Shown: one piece after another, positions 54,713-64,000 of the stretch
Position numbering within the stretch: the first letter of the stretch is position 1
Layout of the letters: each line of letters starts with the position of its first letter
Source: Humulus lupulus
Taxonomy: Eukaryota; Streptophyta; Magnoliopsida; Rosales; Cannabaceae
Length of the DNA stretch: 64,000 nucleotides
Assembly: GCF_963169125.1 (NCBI RefSeq)
Contig: NC_084795.1
Location: 138,485,701 to 138,549,700, forward strand
Reading direction: 5' to 3'
The notes under the pieces: model-generated
Database searches by the model: none
Told to the model about the DNA's origin: nothing
The model's input: the letters and a program-made list of their open reading frames with translations, nothing else
Translations under genes and position numbers: made by a program

Positions 54713-56121
54713 AAAACCTATTGGTTGTCGTTGGGTATATAAAATTAAGTACAATAGTGATGGTTCTATTGAACGGTACAAAGCCTGTTTAGTAGCTCAA
54801 GGTTATGCTCAACAGGAGGGATTAGATTTTTTTGATACTTTCTCTCCTGTTGCCAAAATGGTTACTCTTAAATTACTTCTTGCTATTTTAGCAATAAAAA
54901 ATTGGCATACTTTGCAAATAGATATTAATAATGCATTTCTAAACGGTGATCTTACTAAAGAAGTTTATATGTCTTTACCTAAGGGTCTAACTGATTCTAA
55001 ACTTACTTCTACAGGTTCTACTATGGTGTGCAAGTTACACAAATCTATCTATGGTCTTCGTCAGTCTTCTCGACAATGGTATAAGAAGCTATCAGAAGCT
55101 CTTCTACAGGATGGATTCATGCAATCTCAAGCAGATTATACACTATTCACACGTGGATCCGCTGATTCTTTCATAGCCCTTTTGGTCTATGTTGATGACA
55201 TAGTCATTACTGGCCCTACACTCAGCCACCTACACCAGCTCCAACATACTTTACCATTGTCAATTCAAGCTCAAGGCTCTCGGTCAGCTCAAGTATTTCT
55301 TAGGATTTGAAATAGCTCGTTCCAAAGAAGGCCTTTTTCTCTCACAAAGGCAATACACTCTTCAAATCCTTCAAGATTCAGGTTACCTTGGCTCCAAACC
55401 TTCTGCCACACCTATGGACCCCCGTTTAAAGCTAACTTTAACAAAAGGAGCACCTCTATCGGATCCCTCTCAATATAGAAGACTGGTGGGCAGACTACTT
55501 TACTTAACTCTTTCTAGACCTGATATTACATTTGCCGTGCATTGTCTAAGTCAATTCATGGCTTCTCCTCGCACCCCTCACCTTCAAGCTGTTCATCATT
55601 TATTGAGATACTTGAAAGGTAAACCAGGTCAAGGCATTTTGTATCCTTCTCGATCCTCTCTTCACTTGAGAGCCTTCTCAGATTCTGATTGGGCTTCATG
55701 TCCTACCACTAGACGTTCCACAACTGGTTTTTGCATCTTCCTTGGAGATTGTTTAGTTTCTTGGCGTACCAAGAAACAACCTACCATTTCTCGCAGCTCC
55801 ACTGAAGCAGAATACAGGGCTCTTACCGCAACAGCCAGCGAGATCACTTGGCTTCAATATCTTCTCAAAGACTTGCATCTTCACTCCACTATTCCTGCTT
55901 TCATTTACTGTGATAACAAATCAGCTATACATATAGCTAACAACCCCACATTTCATGAAAGAACGAAGCACATTGAATTGGATTGTCATTTCCTCAGAGA
56001 TAAAATAAAAAATGCCACGATCAGTCCCGTTAGTAGCAGCCTACAATTAGTTGATGCTTTCACAAAGCCTCTCCCTTCAACTTCTTTACACATCTCACAT
56101 CTCCAAGATGACTGTGCATGA
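54678..56121 (+). pseudogene. Copia reverse transcriptase and RNase H, one frameshift
   Basis: Starts TWSIVPLPPHKKPIGCRWVY right at the deletion point, then YKACLVAQGYAQQEGLDFFD, TLQIDINNAFLNGDL (catalytic Asp), VCKLHKSIYGLRQSSRQWY and YVDD in LLVYVDDIVITG (about 55190). A +1 frameshift at about 55265-55278 moves into the frame beginning LGQLKYFLGFEIARS. RNase H follows: FSDSDWASCPTTRRSTTGF, SSTEAEYRAL, YCDNKSAIHIANNPTFHER. All catalytic residues look intact. The final stop is at 56119. Confidence 0.92.
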
Positions 56122-56138
56122 TGTAAACAGTACATCTT

Positions 56139-56148
56139 GAGGGGGGAG
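56139..56148 (+). other. Copia polypurine tract
   Basis: GAGGGGGGAG immediately before the 3' LTR. Confidence 0.88.
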
Positions 56149-56371
56149 TATTAGATTTATTTCTAGTCTCTTAGGCCTTTTATTTACTTCTTTACTGTTA
56201 TAATTATTTTCTATCTTGTTGACTCAGTCAACCTCTTGTTATCAGTTAGACTATTTTCTTGTTTTACTTCTTTGGCTGTCTTTCGGGTATATATACCCAT
56301 TTCTCTGTCACTTTGTAATATAATACTTCTAATATCAACACTTATTTTTGTTCATTTCTCTCTCCGTGTTA
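56149..56371 (+). repeat. Copia 3' LTR (223 bp)
   Basis: Identical to the 5' LTR except A/G, G/A and one missing T. Confidence 0.92.
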
Positions 56372-56376
56372 ACATG

Positions 56377-57693
56377 AGATGTTAGAACTATTCAAGACGG
56401 AAAAAAGAAGCTAGAGTTGGTTGTCAGCGTCCCTAGTCGCGGCCAGAGATGTTCCTAGCTACGGTCACTGGCCCCTATTCTCCAGGATCCGGCTAGGGAT
56501 AATCAGTGGTCATAGCCACAAATAATTCCAGCCTCTAAAAATTCAATTTTTCCAAAATGTCACAAATTATTTCTCACAAGATTTTGTAACATCTATACAC
56601 ATAATGAGAGTTAAAAACATGTCTCCAACAATCATATTACATAATGACTCCATGAAATTCAAACATAAATATGTAACTCTCAATCTACATATTATCGGAT
56701 AATATTTAGAAATATAAATTTGTAACTGATTTTGTAACTCTAAAATATATTATATTTGGACACACATATATCCAATTTTATAACTCTCAATAATATATTA
56801 CGAAATGTGATAAATCATATTTGTATGACAAATAATACTTATTTAATGAATTAAATATTATATTAAAATATAATAAAAACAGCCTTGCGGTTGAGACGTA
56901 ATATTATAGAAATATTAAATTATACGTATATACTTTAACGGTCCAAAATAAAGCAATCATTTAAATTTCGACTCATAAAATCATAATGGGGAAAAAATAA
57001 ATAATTGACAAACATGCTTGTTCTATTTAGTCATTTAATATATAAATAATTAGCATTTTCGATGGAAGGTAGCTGAACATGAAATATAGGAGGGATCATC
57101 TCAAAAAAATAAAATAAAATAAAAATATAGGAGGGTAAATAGTACTTGGGTTGAATTGGTACCTCTAAAATATATATTTTTTATTTATATATTAATTAGT
57201 TTATCATATTTAATAAAAAAATTTATATTTAAAATATTAAATTTATTATGGATGTTTCTATCCACAATTTTTTTTTTTCACTACACATATTTCTATTATA
57301 CTCATTATAAATTGTTAAAAATCATTTCCACATATATTTAAAAAAAGATGTTATAGATAGAAGCAATTTTAATAAATTTTATGCTTTTAAAATTTGAAGT
57401 ATGTAAATTTTTTTATTATTATTTTTTAATATTTCAAGAGAATATTTAGGTTAATTACTAAAATAATATATTTAGTAATAATTAATTAAAAAGGTTTAAA
57501 GAGAAAAAAATGGGTGTTGTGTTTTTTTATTTGTTTTTTAAAATTCTATTCTACCTTTATAAATTAGAATTTGGGACCTATGTGAGCTAAAAAATAAATA
57601 TTGTGATCTAATTGTTATAAAATAAAAGTTGGAGAACTAATCAATACAAATGGTAAACCTTGACACTAATGCTATTTACCACCCAATATAGAA
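56377..57693. other. AT-rich intergenic sequence, no gene seen
   Basis: Mostly A/T. The first 150 bases contain a CG-bearing stretch (gtccctagtcgcggccag) without a reading frame. The 61-codon ORF at 57156 is low-complexity and has no domain. Confidence 0.6.
57686..57693. repeat. 8-bp target duplication ATATAGAA of MITE
   Basis: ATATAGAA also at 58514-58521, immediately flanking the inverted repeats. Confidence 0.85.
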
Positions 57694-58513
57694 GGGAAAT
57701 TTCATGTTATATGCAAAATAACTTAGTGAAAATTTTTAATATGCCACCATAACTTACTATCCTAAATATATGACAATTTTTATTTTTTAGACAAAAATAC
57801 CCCTAACATCGAAAAATCATCGTTTTGGATAATAATCAAGTTTTCATGATTGCATCGAAATTGCATCGAAAAAGCATCGTTTGGGATAATAATCAAGTTT
57901 TCATGATTGCATCGAAATAGTATCGATGTACCATCGATTTGGCATCGAAACACCATCGGCATCAATGTACCATCGATTTTGCATCGATGCTATTTCGATG
58001 CAATCATGAAAGTCCCAAATGATGCTTTTTCGATGCAATTTCGATGCAAAATCGATGCCGATGGTGTTTCGATGCCAAATCGATAGTACATCGATGCTAT
58101 TTCGATGCAATCATGGAAACTTGATTATTATCCTAAACGGTGCTTTTTCGATGCAAAATCGATGGTACATCGATGCCAATGGTGTTTCGATGTCAAATCA
58201 ATGGTACATCGATGCTATTTCGATGCATTCATGAAAACTTGATTATTATCCCAAATGATGCTTTTTCGATGCAAAATCGATGGTACATCAATGTCGATGG
58301 TGTTTCGATGCCAAATCGATGGTACATCGATGCTATTTCGATGCAATCATGAAAACTTGATTATTATCTCAAACGATGCTTTTTCGATGCAATTTCGATA
58401 TTAGGAATATTTTTGTCTAAAAAATTAAAATTGTCATATATTTTGGATAGTAAATTATAGTGGCATATTAAAAAAATTTACTAAATTATTATGTATATAA
58501 TATGAAATTTCCC
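57694..58513. mobile_element. MULE-like MITE with long TIRs and tandem-inverted core (820 bp)
   Basis: Ends GGGAAATTTCAT and ATGAAATTTCCC. About 120-130 bp at each end are inverted copies with scattered differences (atgccacYataaYttactatcc and acaaaaataYYcctaa blocks). An 8-bp duplication and long TIRs point to a Mutator-like or hAT-like non-autonomous element; TIR length favours MULE. The core is 118-bp repeats rich in gcatcgat/atcgatgc. It has no transposase. Confidence 0.82.
58021..58400. repeat. 118-bp tandem repeats with inverted partner
   Basis: Units start at 58021, 58139, 58257 and (partial) 58375 with the phrase gatgctttttcgatgc. Each carries 'ggtacatcgatgctatttcg' and 'cttgattattatc'. 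57800-58020 is built from the same phrases in reverse complement. Since 118 is not a multiple of 3, successive units are read in different frames, and the short ORFs on both strands are repeat artefacts. Confidence 0.85.
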
Positions 58514-58521
58514 ATATAGAA

Positions 58522-59860
58522 TCGTTATTATTTGCAATAGAAGCTTCATTAATTACTTTACATAAATAGTCAATAGTATACATTTGTTCTTTGTGCATTA
58601 AAAATACCACTTTAGGCTCTTAGTTTTCGTCCTATATTCTTTTTAGTTTTAGAATTTATTTATTATAATTTTAAAACAATCTAATTTATTAGATTTACTG
58701 TAGTCTTTGTGATTATTGTAGATCAATCAGATAATAAAATAATTCCAAAAAAAAAATCAGATAACAAAAATGGCCATTTATGAATCATTTTACTAGCAAT
58801 ATAACATGATCAGTTTGTAATAATGTGTTTATTTTGTTTAGCTGCTTATTGAAAATTTGAATTAACATAATATTTATTTTTCTCGTGTTTTAAAAATATA
58901 TATTTTAAAAGAAGTTGGTGACACATAACTTGTGGGCGTTAAAGTAATTTGGAACAGTTGTAGTGGGAGTTATATGTATCATAAATTAAAATATGTTCCT
59001 TTTCAAAAACAAATAAATAAATAAAAAGGTTCATTACATTCCACCGGCTCCCTACTGTTTTATTGAAACAAAATTGAAAATTGGAAAAAGAAAAAAAAAA
59101 TAGATGAAGAATTTTTGAAGATGAGTCATGTCCGCAACGAATGTGTAAGGCCTTCTACTGTCTCAAACTATTGCATACATGATTGAATATAAATAACATT
59201 ACCCAAAATAATGCTATTTTTACTTCATGCAAAATTTCAAACCTTTAACCCTCAAAAAAAAAAAAATCAAACCTTTATTTTGAATTACGACATTATTGGA
59301 AACTAATTTAAAATATAAACCTATGAAATAATCTCTCTGGAGCATTTAATATATGAATAAATATCATTTACTTCACCAATGCAACCCCTCAAACTCCGAA
59401 AAATTAAAACAAAATGCAAAGAAAAAGGATCTTTAAATGTATTCATCGGCTTACTGAATCAGTAATAAAAGATCAATAGATCTTGGAATCTGTACCATTT
59501 TTAATTAATTGTATAGTTGTAAACTTGAGATTTAAAATGTAATGAGCGAATTGAGACAAAGTAAGGGCTAACTGTGTGAAATAAGTTGACAACTAATAAG
59601 CAGAAAAGGATTTTATTTATTTTTTTTATAAAAAATACCATAAGAAAGTAATTGACTCTCTATTGTTCGAGGAAAAAAAACATAAGTAAAAAAAGGGAAA
59701 AAGAGCATATAGCAAGTAAGGAATTAAGGCATTGGTGGAATTGCGTGGTAATAAATATAGATCCTATAAGAAAGAAAGGCACCAAAAGTATGGTATACCC
59801 TAGAACTATAATAGACATAAGGGGAAGCAGAGTTGGGCAAAAAGCTTGGAAATTGGGAAG
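58522..59860. other. AT-rich intergenic sequence, no gene seen
   Basis: Low-complexity A/T with poly-A runs (59091-59100, 59256-59268). No domain-bearing ORF or inverted repeat was recognised. Confidence 0.6.
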
Positions 59861-60088
59861 CACGTGATCACATGGGAAGGGGAGCCAATGAGGTTCGTGG
59901 GACAGCCAGCCAGACCACCGCAGCCATCAACATCAACATCAACATCAATGACAGCTGGCCACTTTAATCTCTTAGCTGGCATTTCACTACTGGAGGCTCT
60001 TACAATATTATACATATTATAATATTCCTTCATCTCTATTCTCTATTTCTCTCTACAATACAATAACCATTACCGTTACAATAACAAG
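59861..60088 (+). promoter_or_regulatory. Candidate host promoter and non-coding first exon
   Basis: G-box CACGTG at 59861-59866, CCAAT at 59885-59889, (CATCAA)4 at 59925-59948, an A/T-rich TATA-like stretch at 60007-60027, then a CT-rich leader (ttcatctctattctctattt) and AACAA|GTAAGC, a good plant splice donor at 60088. No coding sequence follows before repeats begin at about 60290. It may be the 5' end of a gene whose body lies outside the window, or coincidence. Confidence 0.35.
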
Positions 60089-60289
60089 TAAGCACTCTGT
60101 ACCATGCTGCTGATCTGTCCTCTTCTCGTTTTCCACTTTTCTATGATCTGGCATTTCATACCTCAAATTTAAATAACATAAAACTAACTATGATCAACTA
60201 TGATTTGTTATCAATGTTTACAAGCTTTTTTACATTTTTGTTTTTTTTATCTACGTTAAAATTGTTATCTATATTTCCTACCTTTTTTC

Positions 60290-61240
60290 ACGTAGCATGG
60301 CCAAACAGGTCCATGGACCCTCACAAGTAGCCTGGGCCAGTAAATAAGGAATGAGAAAACCTAGACAACTCAGATTATACCAAGCCCAATGACGGACGAA
60401 TGACACAAGCATTATAAAGTGATCGCGACTGAGATATAGGCTCGAATTGCCTTCCCGATCACATCCAACCTACATCCTCCGGGATGCAAATTATGGTGGC
60501 AGACTATTTGTTTCTAGGAGACGGATCCTATCAAGGATCCAGGTGAGGTCTCCGCCATCGAGATGCCCGCCTTGACAGATGAACTTGGGTTCTGGTAAAC
60601 GAACTAGGACTTCGATAAACGAACCCGAACATTGGTAAATGAACCCGGAGCATTCGTCCAGGTAGTACAAGCCTAGACTTCCCTGATGCTGATGTGTTCC
60701 CGAGAAATCTAGAAATTGGTCTCCTTAACCAACCTGTAGAATAGGGTACGCATGGAACGTACATTGTTCCTAGGAAAAAGTATTGCCGCTATTATGATAG
60801 ATTCTGTCCCCAGGATCACCTCGATAGCCCACGCGGATCAGTCTGTGCTAACGTACAAAGGATAGTCGTAAGACTTCACCACGCCTTAGGTGGCCCAATG
60901 AGCCCTGATTAACAACTCTTAACTATGTTACTCTCTTGTATTGTGGCTCCATTAGCGAGCAATTATAATTATATCCCTATTGGACTCGGATTAGTCCGGC
61001 CCAAGTAACATGACTGCTTATAAATAAGGTTAGTTGTGCATTCATTGTAAAGGGGATCCCAGATTTTATTTTGTAAGCAAAATGCTGCTGAACTTGCAGA
61101 AAATCTTCATTGTCAAAACTCTCTAAAGTATAATACTAATGACTTGTAGACTAAGGTTCATTAACGCTACAACCATGTAAAAATTATGATCTCATTTATT
61201 TCTTAGTCTTTCTTTCTAGCTCTTGTCTTCAAATATATTT
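60290..61240 (+). repeat. LTR related to E, plus orientation (solo or partial)
   Basis: Contains 'ggtaaacgaact', 'gataaacgaacccg' and 'ggtaaatgaacccgg' repeats at about 60590-60650, TATA-like 'cttataaataagg' at 61017-61029, and an R/U5 stretch (ctgaacttgcagaaaatctt, gactaaggttcattaacgct, accatgtaaaaatt) at about 61085-61195. That stretch matches the reverse complement of E's LTR near 48045-48150. Boundaries are approximate and no internal region follows. Confidence 0.65.
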
Positions 61241-62007
61241 ATAGTTTCCTAAAACCTTTGTAACAAAAATAAAAAAAATAAAATAAAAAATGAACTTGAT
61301 ATAGTTTTATAAGCTATTATTTGTTGTTGTATAGTTGAACATCTTGTGACTTCACTGAGAAATGTTTTTGCTATGAATTATCCTTACGTGTCTACTGAAA
61401 TAATTTCTTTCCTTTTTGAATAATGTGTAAGAAACCACGAGTGGATACTAGCTCACCGAACTAGAATCATTTTTTAGCTTTATTTTTATGCTGTAGTGGG
61501 AATGATTAATTTTTTACTTTGGTTAAAATAAGGACTTTGAGCCTTTAAAAATCAAGGGTAGAAGTAGAACATTGTTGTGGTCAAATATTAATGATTAGTT
61601 CACTTATTTGGTTTAAAAACTACAATTGGAACCATTTTTTTTATTTTTGGAGTGGGCATATATTGGTGATTAATTATTTGGCTATTAAAAAAAATAACTT
61701 GGAAGTTAGATTCATTAGGGTCTTGTTTGAACCTTTAATTTTAAAAAAACATAAAAGTCAAATGATTCTATTTCCTCATGTTTGAATTGAATCAATAAAT
61801 TAAGATTTTTTTTAGAAAAATAAAATTTAAATATAGTATAATTTTTTTTTAAAATTTACAACAATTGTAAATATTTATATAAAAAACGGAAAATATTAAA
61901 AAACTTCCTTATCAAATTTGTGGAAAATAATTTCTTTCATTTTTTTTCCTTATAAAATTTTTCATTGCTAAAATCCAAAATCCAAACAAAACCTCAAGGA
62001 AATTACC
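61241..62007. other. AT-rich intergenic sequence, no gene seen
   Basis: Poly-A/T rich; the 64-codon ORF at 61591 is low-complexity. Confidence 0.6.
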
Positions 62008-62569
62008 TGTTGACCATCGATTTGGTCAACGACACGGAGTCAAATAAAATGACAAAAATTAGATGAATTCAAGTCAAGAAAATAAATGACACAAGGAGTT
62101 ATAGTGGTTTGACCCCAAGTGATGGTAATGACCTACGTCCACTTAGTGTTTTTATTAATGTAATGAAAACCTGCGATCAGTAAACAAGGGTTTACTGAGT
62201 TTCACAAGCTCAACAAAAGATACAAAGTATTGTGTAAAAACAATCATCCCCCCTCTCATGAGCCCTTTGAGTCTTATTTATAGGCTCAAGGATTTTCTTA
62301 TGGGCCGATGAGCCTTGATTACATTTAATACAAACATATCTGAATAATAATGGAAATTACACTTTTTACATAAAATATAGGATCAAATATCTCTAGAAAA
62401 TATCTGACATACTGCGACCAGCCCTGGTCGCTTATAAAATATCCCTTTTGTCGTGTGAATTCTCCTCTGGTCGATGGTCGACCAGAACATAACCACTTAA
62501 ATTGTCACGCGCATCTCACGTGCGTACTAATCTTGACACGTCATCAAGTGAATCTTTTTTGGGTAAACA
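62008..62569 (-). repeat. F 3' LTR (562 bp)
   Basis: TGTTGACCATCG...GGGTAAACA. It contains a minus-strand TATA-like motif (CCTATAAATAAGACTC) at about 62271-62286 and the Tat-type 'gtttgaccccaagtg' R/U5 area near 62108. The other LTR is outside, so the boundary rests on TG/CA ends and the adjacent polypurine tract. Confidence 0.75.
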
Positions 62570-62584
62570 TTTGCCCCCCAAGTT
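62570..62584 (-). other. F polypurine tract
   Basis: The minus strand reads AACTTGGGGGGCAAA beside the LTR, matching E (36433-36446). Confidence 0.78.
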
Positions 62585-62780
62585 TATTTTACTGCGACCA
62601 GCATTTAATAAACTTACTCGACCAGCTATTCGTCTGACTTGTCACATCTGTTAACACATTTTTGAAAAAGTAAGCAATCATGACTTTTACAGTTTCCCAA
62701 AAATATTTCGACGGCTAATGCAATTTCCCATACATCGAAATCTTACTCCCATCATTATTTTTTAACTGCACCATGATCAG

Positions 62781-62788
62781 TATAAATA
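62781..62788 (+). promoter_or_regulatory. TATA box of F antisense gene
   Basis: TATAAATA 212 bp beyond the LTR and 660 bp before the ATG. It is followed by a CT-rich leader (gctttctctctcttcaagaa). Confidence 0.65.
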
Positions 62789-62948
62789 TACCACCTTTCC
62801 AATTTTTACTTTTTACCGAGGCTTTCTCTCTCTTCAAGAACTCAGAATTTTTTTTTAAGAAAAAACCCAGAAAACCTCTGTGATCCAAGACGTCTTCGAC
62901 CAGCTTCGAGCAACAATCTTCGTGATTCCTTTGCAAATCGTAATCCAA

Positions 62949-63434
62949 GTAAGCTTCATACCCACCTTCTCTTTTATGCATTCTAGAATAAATTTCGTGA
63001 GTTTTTCTGGTTGTGCCTCCATTGTTCTTGTTAAAAAGTCTCTCGGGTAATTGGGTTCATACAAAGATGTATAGAACACATGCCAGAATAGGAATTTTAG
63101 GTAGTATAAAACACTAGGTGGAGTTTAGAAATTAACGTGGGACATAAGAGTACTGATTTAGGGCCCGAAATCGAAGTGAAAATTTGATTTTACTGTTTTC
63201 GAAAAAACTGGGTTTTTCCCGCTTGTATTCGGAGTCAAAAAGTTTTCTTGAAAAAACTTTTTACATTCGCTTTTTGATCTATTTTTTCAAACTGCTCGCA
63301 TGTTTGTAGTGTTTATATTAGGATGCTGCTGGTCGTATAAAATCTTAACTTTTATACATGAGCAACGTTTTCCTTATACTTCTTTTCTTCTATATATTGG
63401 TCGTAGATTCTCACGTCCCCTTTGCTCTTCTCAG
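62949..63434 (+). other. 5'-leader intron of F antisense gene
   Basis: Donor TCCAA|GTAAGCTT at 62949, acceptor cttctcAG at 63433-63434, six bases before the ATG. Same donor octamer and position class as the E intron (37303-37678). Confidence 0.65.
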
Positions 63435-63440
63435 ATATTC

Positions 63441-64000
63441 ATGCACGATCCTTGGAAAGGTGAGAGACCAATAGACGACGATCTTCTCGCATTGCTGTTT
63501 GAGGATCAAGAACAACCTTCGTTTCTTTTCCCTGAGCCTCCATTTTCACATCACAATCCCACGACCAATCTTGTAAACCGCCAGCCACACATGGGTCGTG
63601 TCAAATACACAGCTCGTAAGAAAAAGAAAACCACAAATTCTCATTCTAATCAACCAACAACCAATACTGAGGGCCCATCAAATATCCCTCAACCCCTAAA
63701 TTTCTCACCGCCAGACATGCAGCCAAAAACCCGTCCTCGTGATGGCCCTCGAGCAGAAACAGACTGGTACGTCGCCCCTCCTAGTGTCATATCGAGCAGG
63801 ATGGTGGCCAAGTATTCCAAGAAGTATGGGCTTCCTGGAATTACTTTACATAAACCCACACCCAACCAAAGGGCAAACGTGCCCGGAGGCGCCTTCAGTG
63901 CCTGGTCGAGGTTTCACATTGAGGCAAGGGCAATCTTGCCCTTACACGAATTTTTCCAAGGGGTGGCCAATTATTTCGAGGTCGCCCCTTTTCAGATAAC
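63441..64000 (+). CDS. Antisense extra gene of F: Transposase_28-like protein, first coding exon (partial)
   Basis: ATG at 63441 opens a frame with no stop to the window end (186 codons). Residues 1-110 are hydrophilic and Pro/Asn/His-rich with a basic patch (RKKKKTT, about 62-68). From about 115 it enters the same domain as E: VAPPSVISSRMVAKYSKKYG, PGGAFSAWSRFHIEARAIL, LPLHEFFQGVANYFEVAPFQ, parallel to E's GGFGAWS, LLHEYF and VGIAPFQL. The long N-terminus is absent in E. The function is unknown. Being intact here, F may be a younger copy. The start is fixed by the intron acceptor six bases upstream. The 63739 ORF in another frame is a shadow. Confidence 0.72.
   Translation, partial: MHDPWKGERPIDDDLLALLFEDQEQPSFLFPEPPFSHHNPTTNLVNRQPHMGRVKYTARKKKKTTNSHSNQPTTNTEGPSNIPQPLNFSPPDMQPKTRPRDGPRAETDWYVAPPSVISSRMVAKYSKKYGLPGITLHKPTPNQRANVPGGAFSAWSRFHIEARAILPLHEFFQGVANYFEVAPFQI

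Larger units (their letters stand above)
52503..56371 (+). mobile_element. Ty1/copia retrotransposon, recent, integrase deleted
   Basis: 3.87 kb: LTRs 52503-52726 and 56149-56371, PBS 52727-52738, gag/protease 52943-54712, RT/RNase H 54678-56121, polypurine tract 56139-56148, ACATG duplication. The LTRs differ by two substitutions and one T indel, so it is the youngest insertion here. The integrase core is missing, one stop interrupts gag and one frameshift lies in RT. The small LTRs and iMet-like PBS suit an Ale-type lineage, but I cannot settle this. Confidence 0.92.
62008..64000 (-). mobile_element. F: Tat-lineage Ty3/gypsy element, 3' end only (runs off window)
   Basis: 3' LTR 62008-62569, polypurine tract 62570-62584, then the plus-strand (antisense) extra gene. 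The same order as at the E 3' end implies the rest of F lies beyond 64000 on the minus strand. Confidence 0.75.

Noticed and set aside
57780..58352. Four or more short ORFs with repeated FRCNHENLIII / NRWYIDA motifs
   Set aside because: They read through the MITE repeats on both strands in several frames; repetition alone keeps them open. No start context, domain or codon bias.
58021..58400. CRISPR-like regular repeat array
   Set aside because: Units are contiguous 118-bp tandem repeats without unique spacers, inside a MITE in a plant genome.
59806..60033. 75-codon minus-strand ORF with VDVDVDVD run
   Set aside because: Generated by the (CATCAA)n repeat read in reverse.
63739..63999. 86-codon ORF on plus strand
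   Set aside because: It is in a different frame from the 63441 ORF, which has the family domain and a proper intron acceptor and start.
1..64000. tRNA, rRNA or organellar sequence
   Set aside because: No cloverleaf-like A/B box pairs, rRNA-conserved blocks or chloroplast genes were noticed on reading; the only tRNA-related sequences are the retrotransposon primer binding sites. A tRNAscan/Infernal run would be decisive.

Overview
This is plant nuclear DNA, most likely from a eudicot. I cannot name the species from the sequence. Almost everything recognisable is transposable-element sequence: chromovirus (Tekay/Del-like) and Tat-lineage Ty3/gypsy LTR retrotransposons, an L1-type LINE, a Ty1/copia element, solo LTRs and foldback/MITE elements. 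I found no intact host protein-coding gene, rRNA, tRNA or CRISPR array. Gene density, promoter style (TATA boxes, GT-AG introns) and element families all fit a plant heterochromatic or pericentromeric-type region that becomes AT-rich and less crowded after about 49 kb.

Layout. (1) 1-15.83 kb: an old Tekay-like gypsy element, T1 (minus strand). Its reverse-transcriptase gene is interrupted by a younger member of the same superfamily, T2 (3811-13004), which has 2.1-kb LTRs and a TTCCT target duplication. (2) 15.83-48.95 kb: an L1-type LINE (plus strand) chopped into pieces. Inside it lie two Tat-lineage gypsy elements in tandem: A (16.6-~21.15 kb, minus) and B (~21.2-33.6 kb, minus). The gag of B holds two Tekay solo LTRs in plus orientation (26927-29267 and 29401-31611). 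Near the LINE 3' end is a third Tat element, E (35923-48896, minus, GTAAT duplication). (3) 48.97-52.5 kb: a 376-bp foldback element, an LTR remnant, then AT-rich sequence. (4) 52503-56371: a recent but integrase-deleted Ty1/copia element with 224/223-bp LTRs and an ACATG duplication. (5) 57694-58513: an 820-bp MULE-like MITE with long terminal inverted repeats, an 8-bp duplication and a 118-bp tandem core. (6) 59.86-60.09 kb: a possible host promoter and first exon. (7) 60.3-61.2 kb: an LTR related to E, in plus orientation. (8) 62008-64000: the 3' end of a fourth Tat element, F (minus), running off the window.

The most interesting object is the additional gene carried antisense to the pol gene in E (exons between 37689 and 40602, plus strand) and again in F (ATG 63441, open to the window end). 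Both copies sit between integrase and the 3' LTR. Both have their own TATAAATA box about 660-670 bp upstream of the ATG. Both have a 5'-leader intron with a GTAAGCTT donor, and both encode a protein resembling the Pfam 'putative gypsy type transposon' (Transposase_28) family. In E the introns join exons in consistent phase up to one later frameshift, and the C-terminus is an Ala/Glu-rich coiled coil. E's copy is decayed; F's visible 186 codons are uninterrupted.

Relative order inferred from nesting: T1 first, then T2 into T1; the LINE into (or against) T1; A and B into the LINE; the solo LTRs into B; E into the LINE tail. The copia element is the youngest dated insertion, with only three differences between its LTRs.
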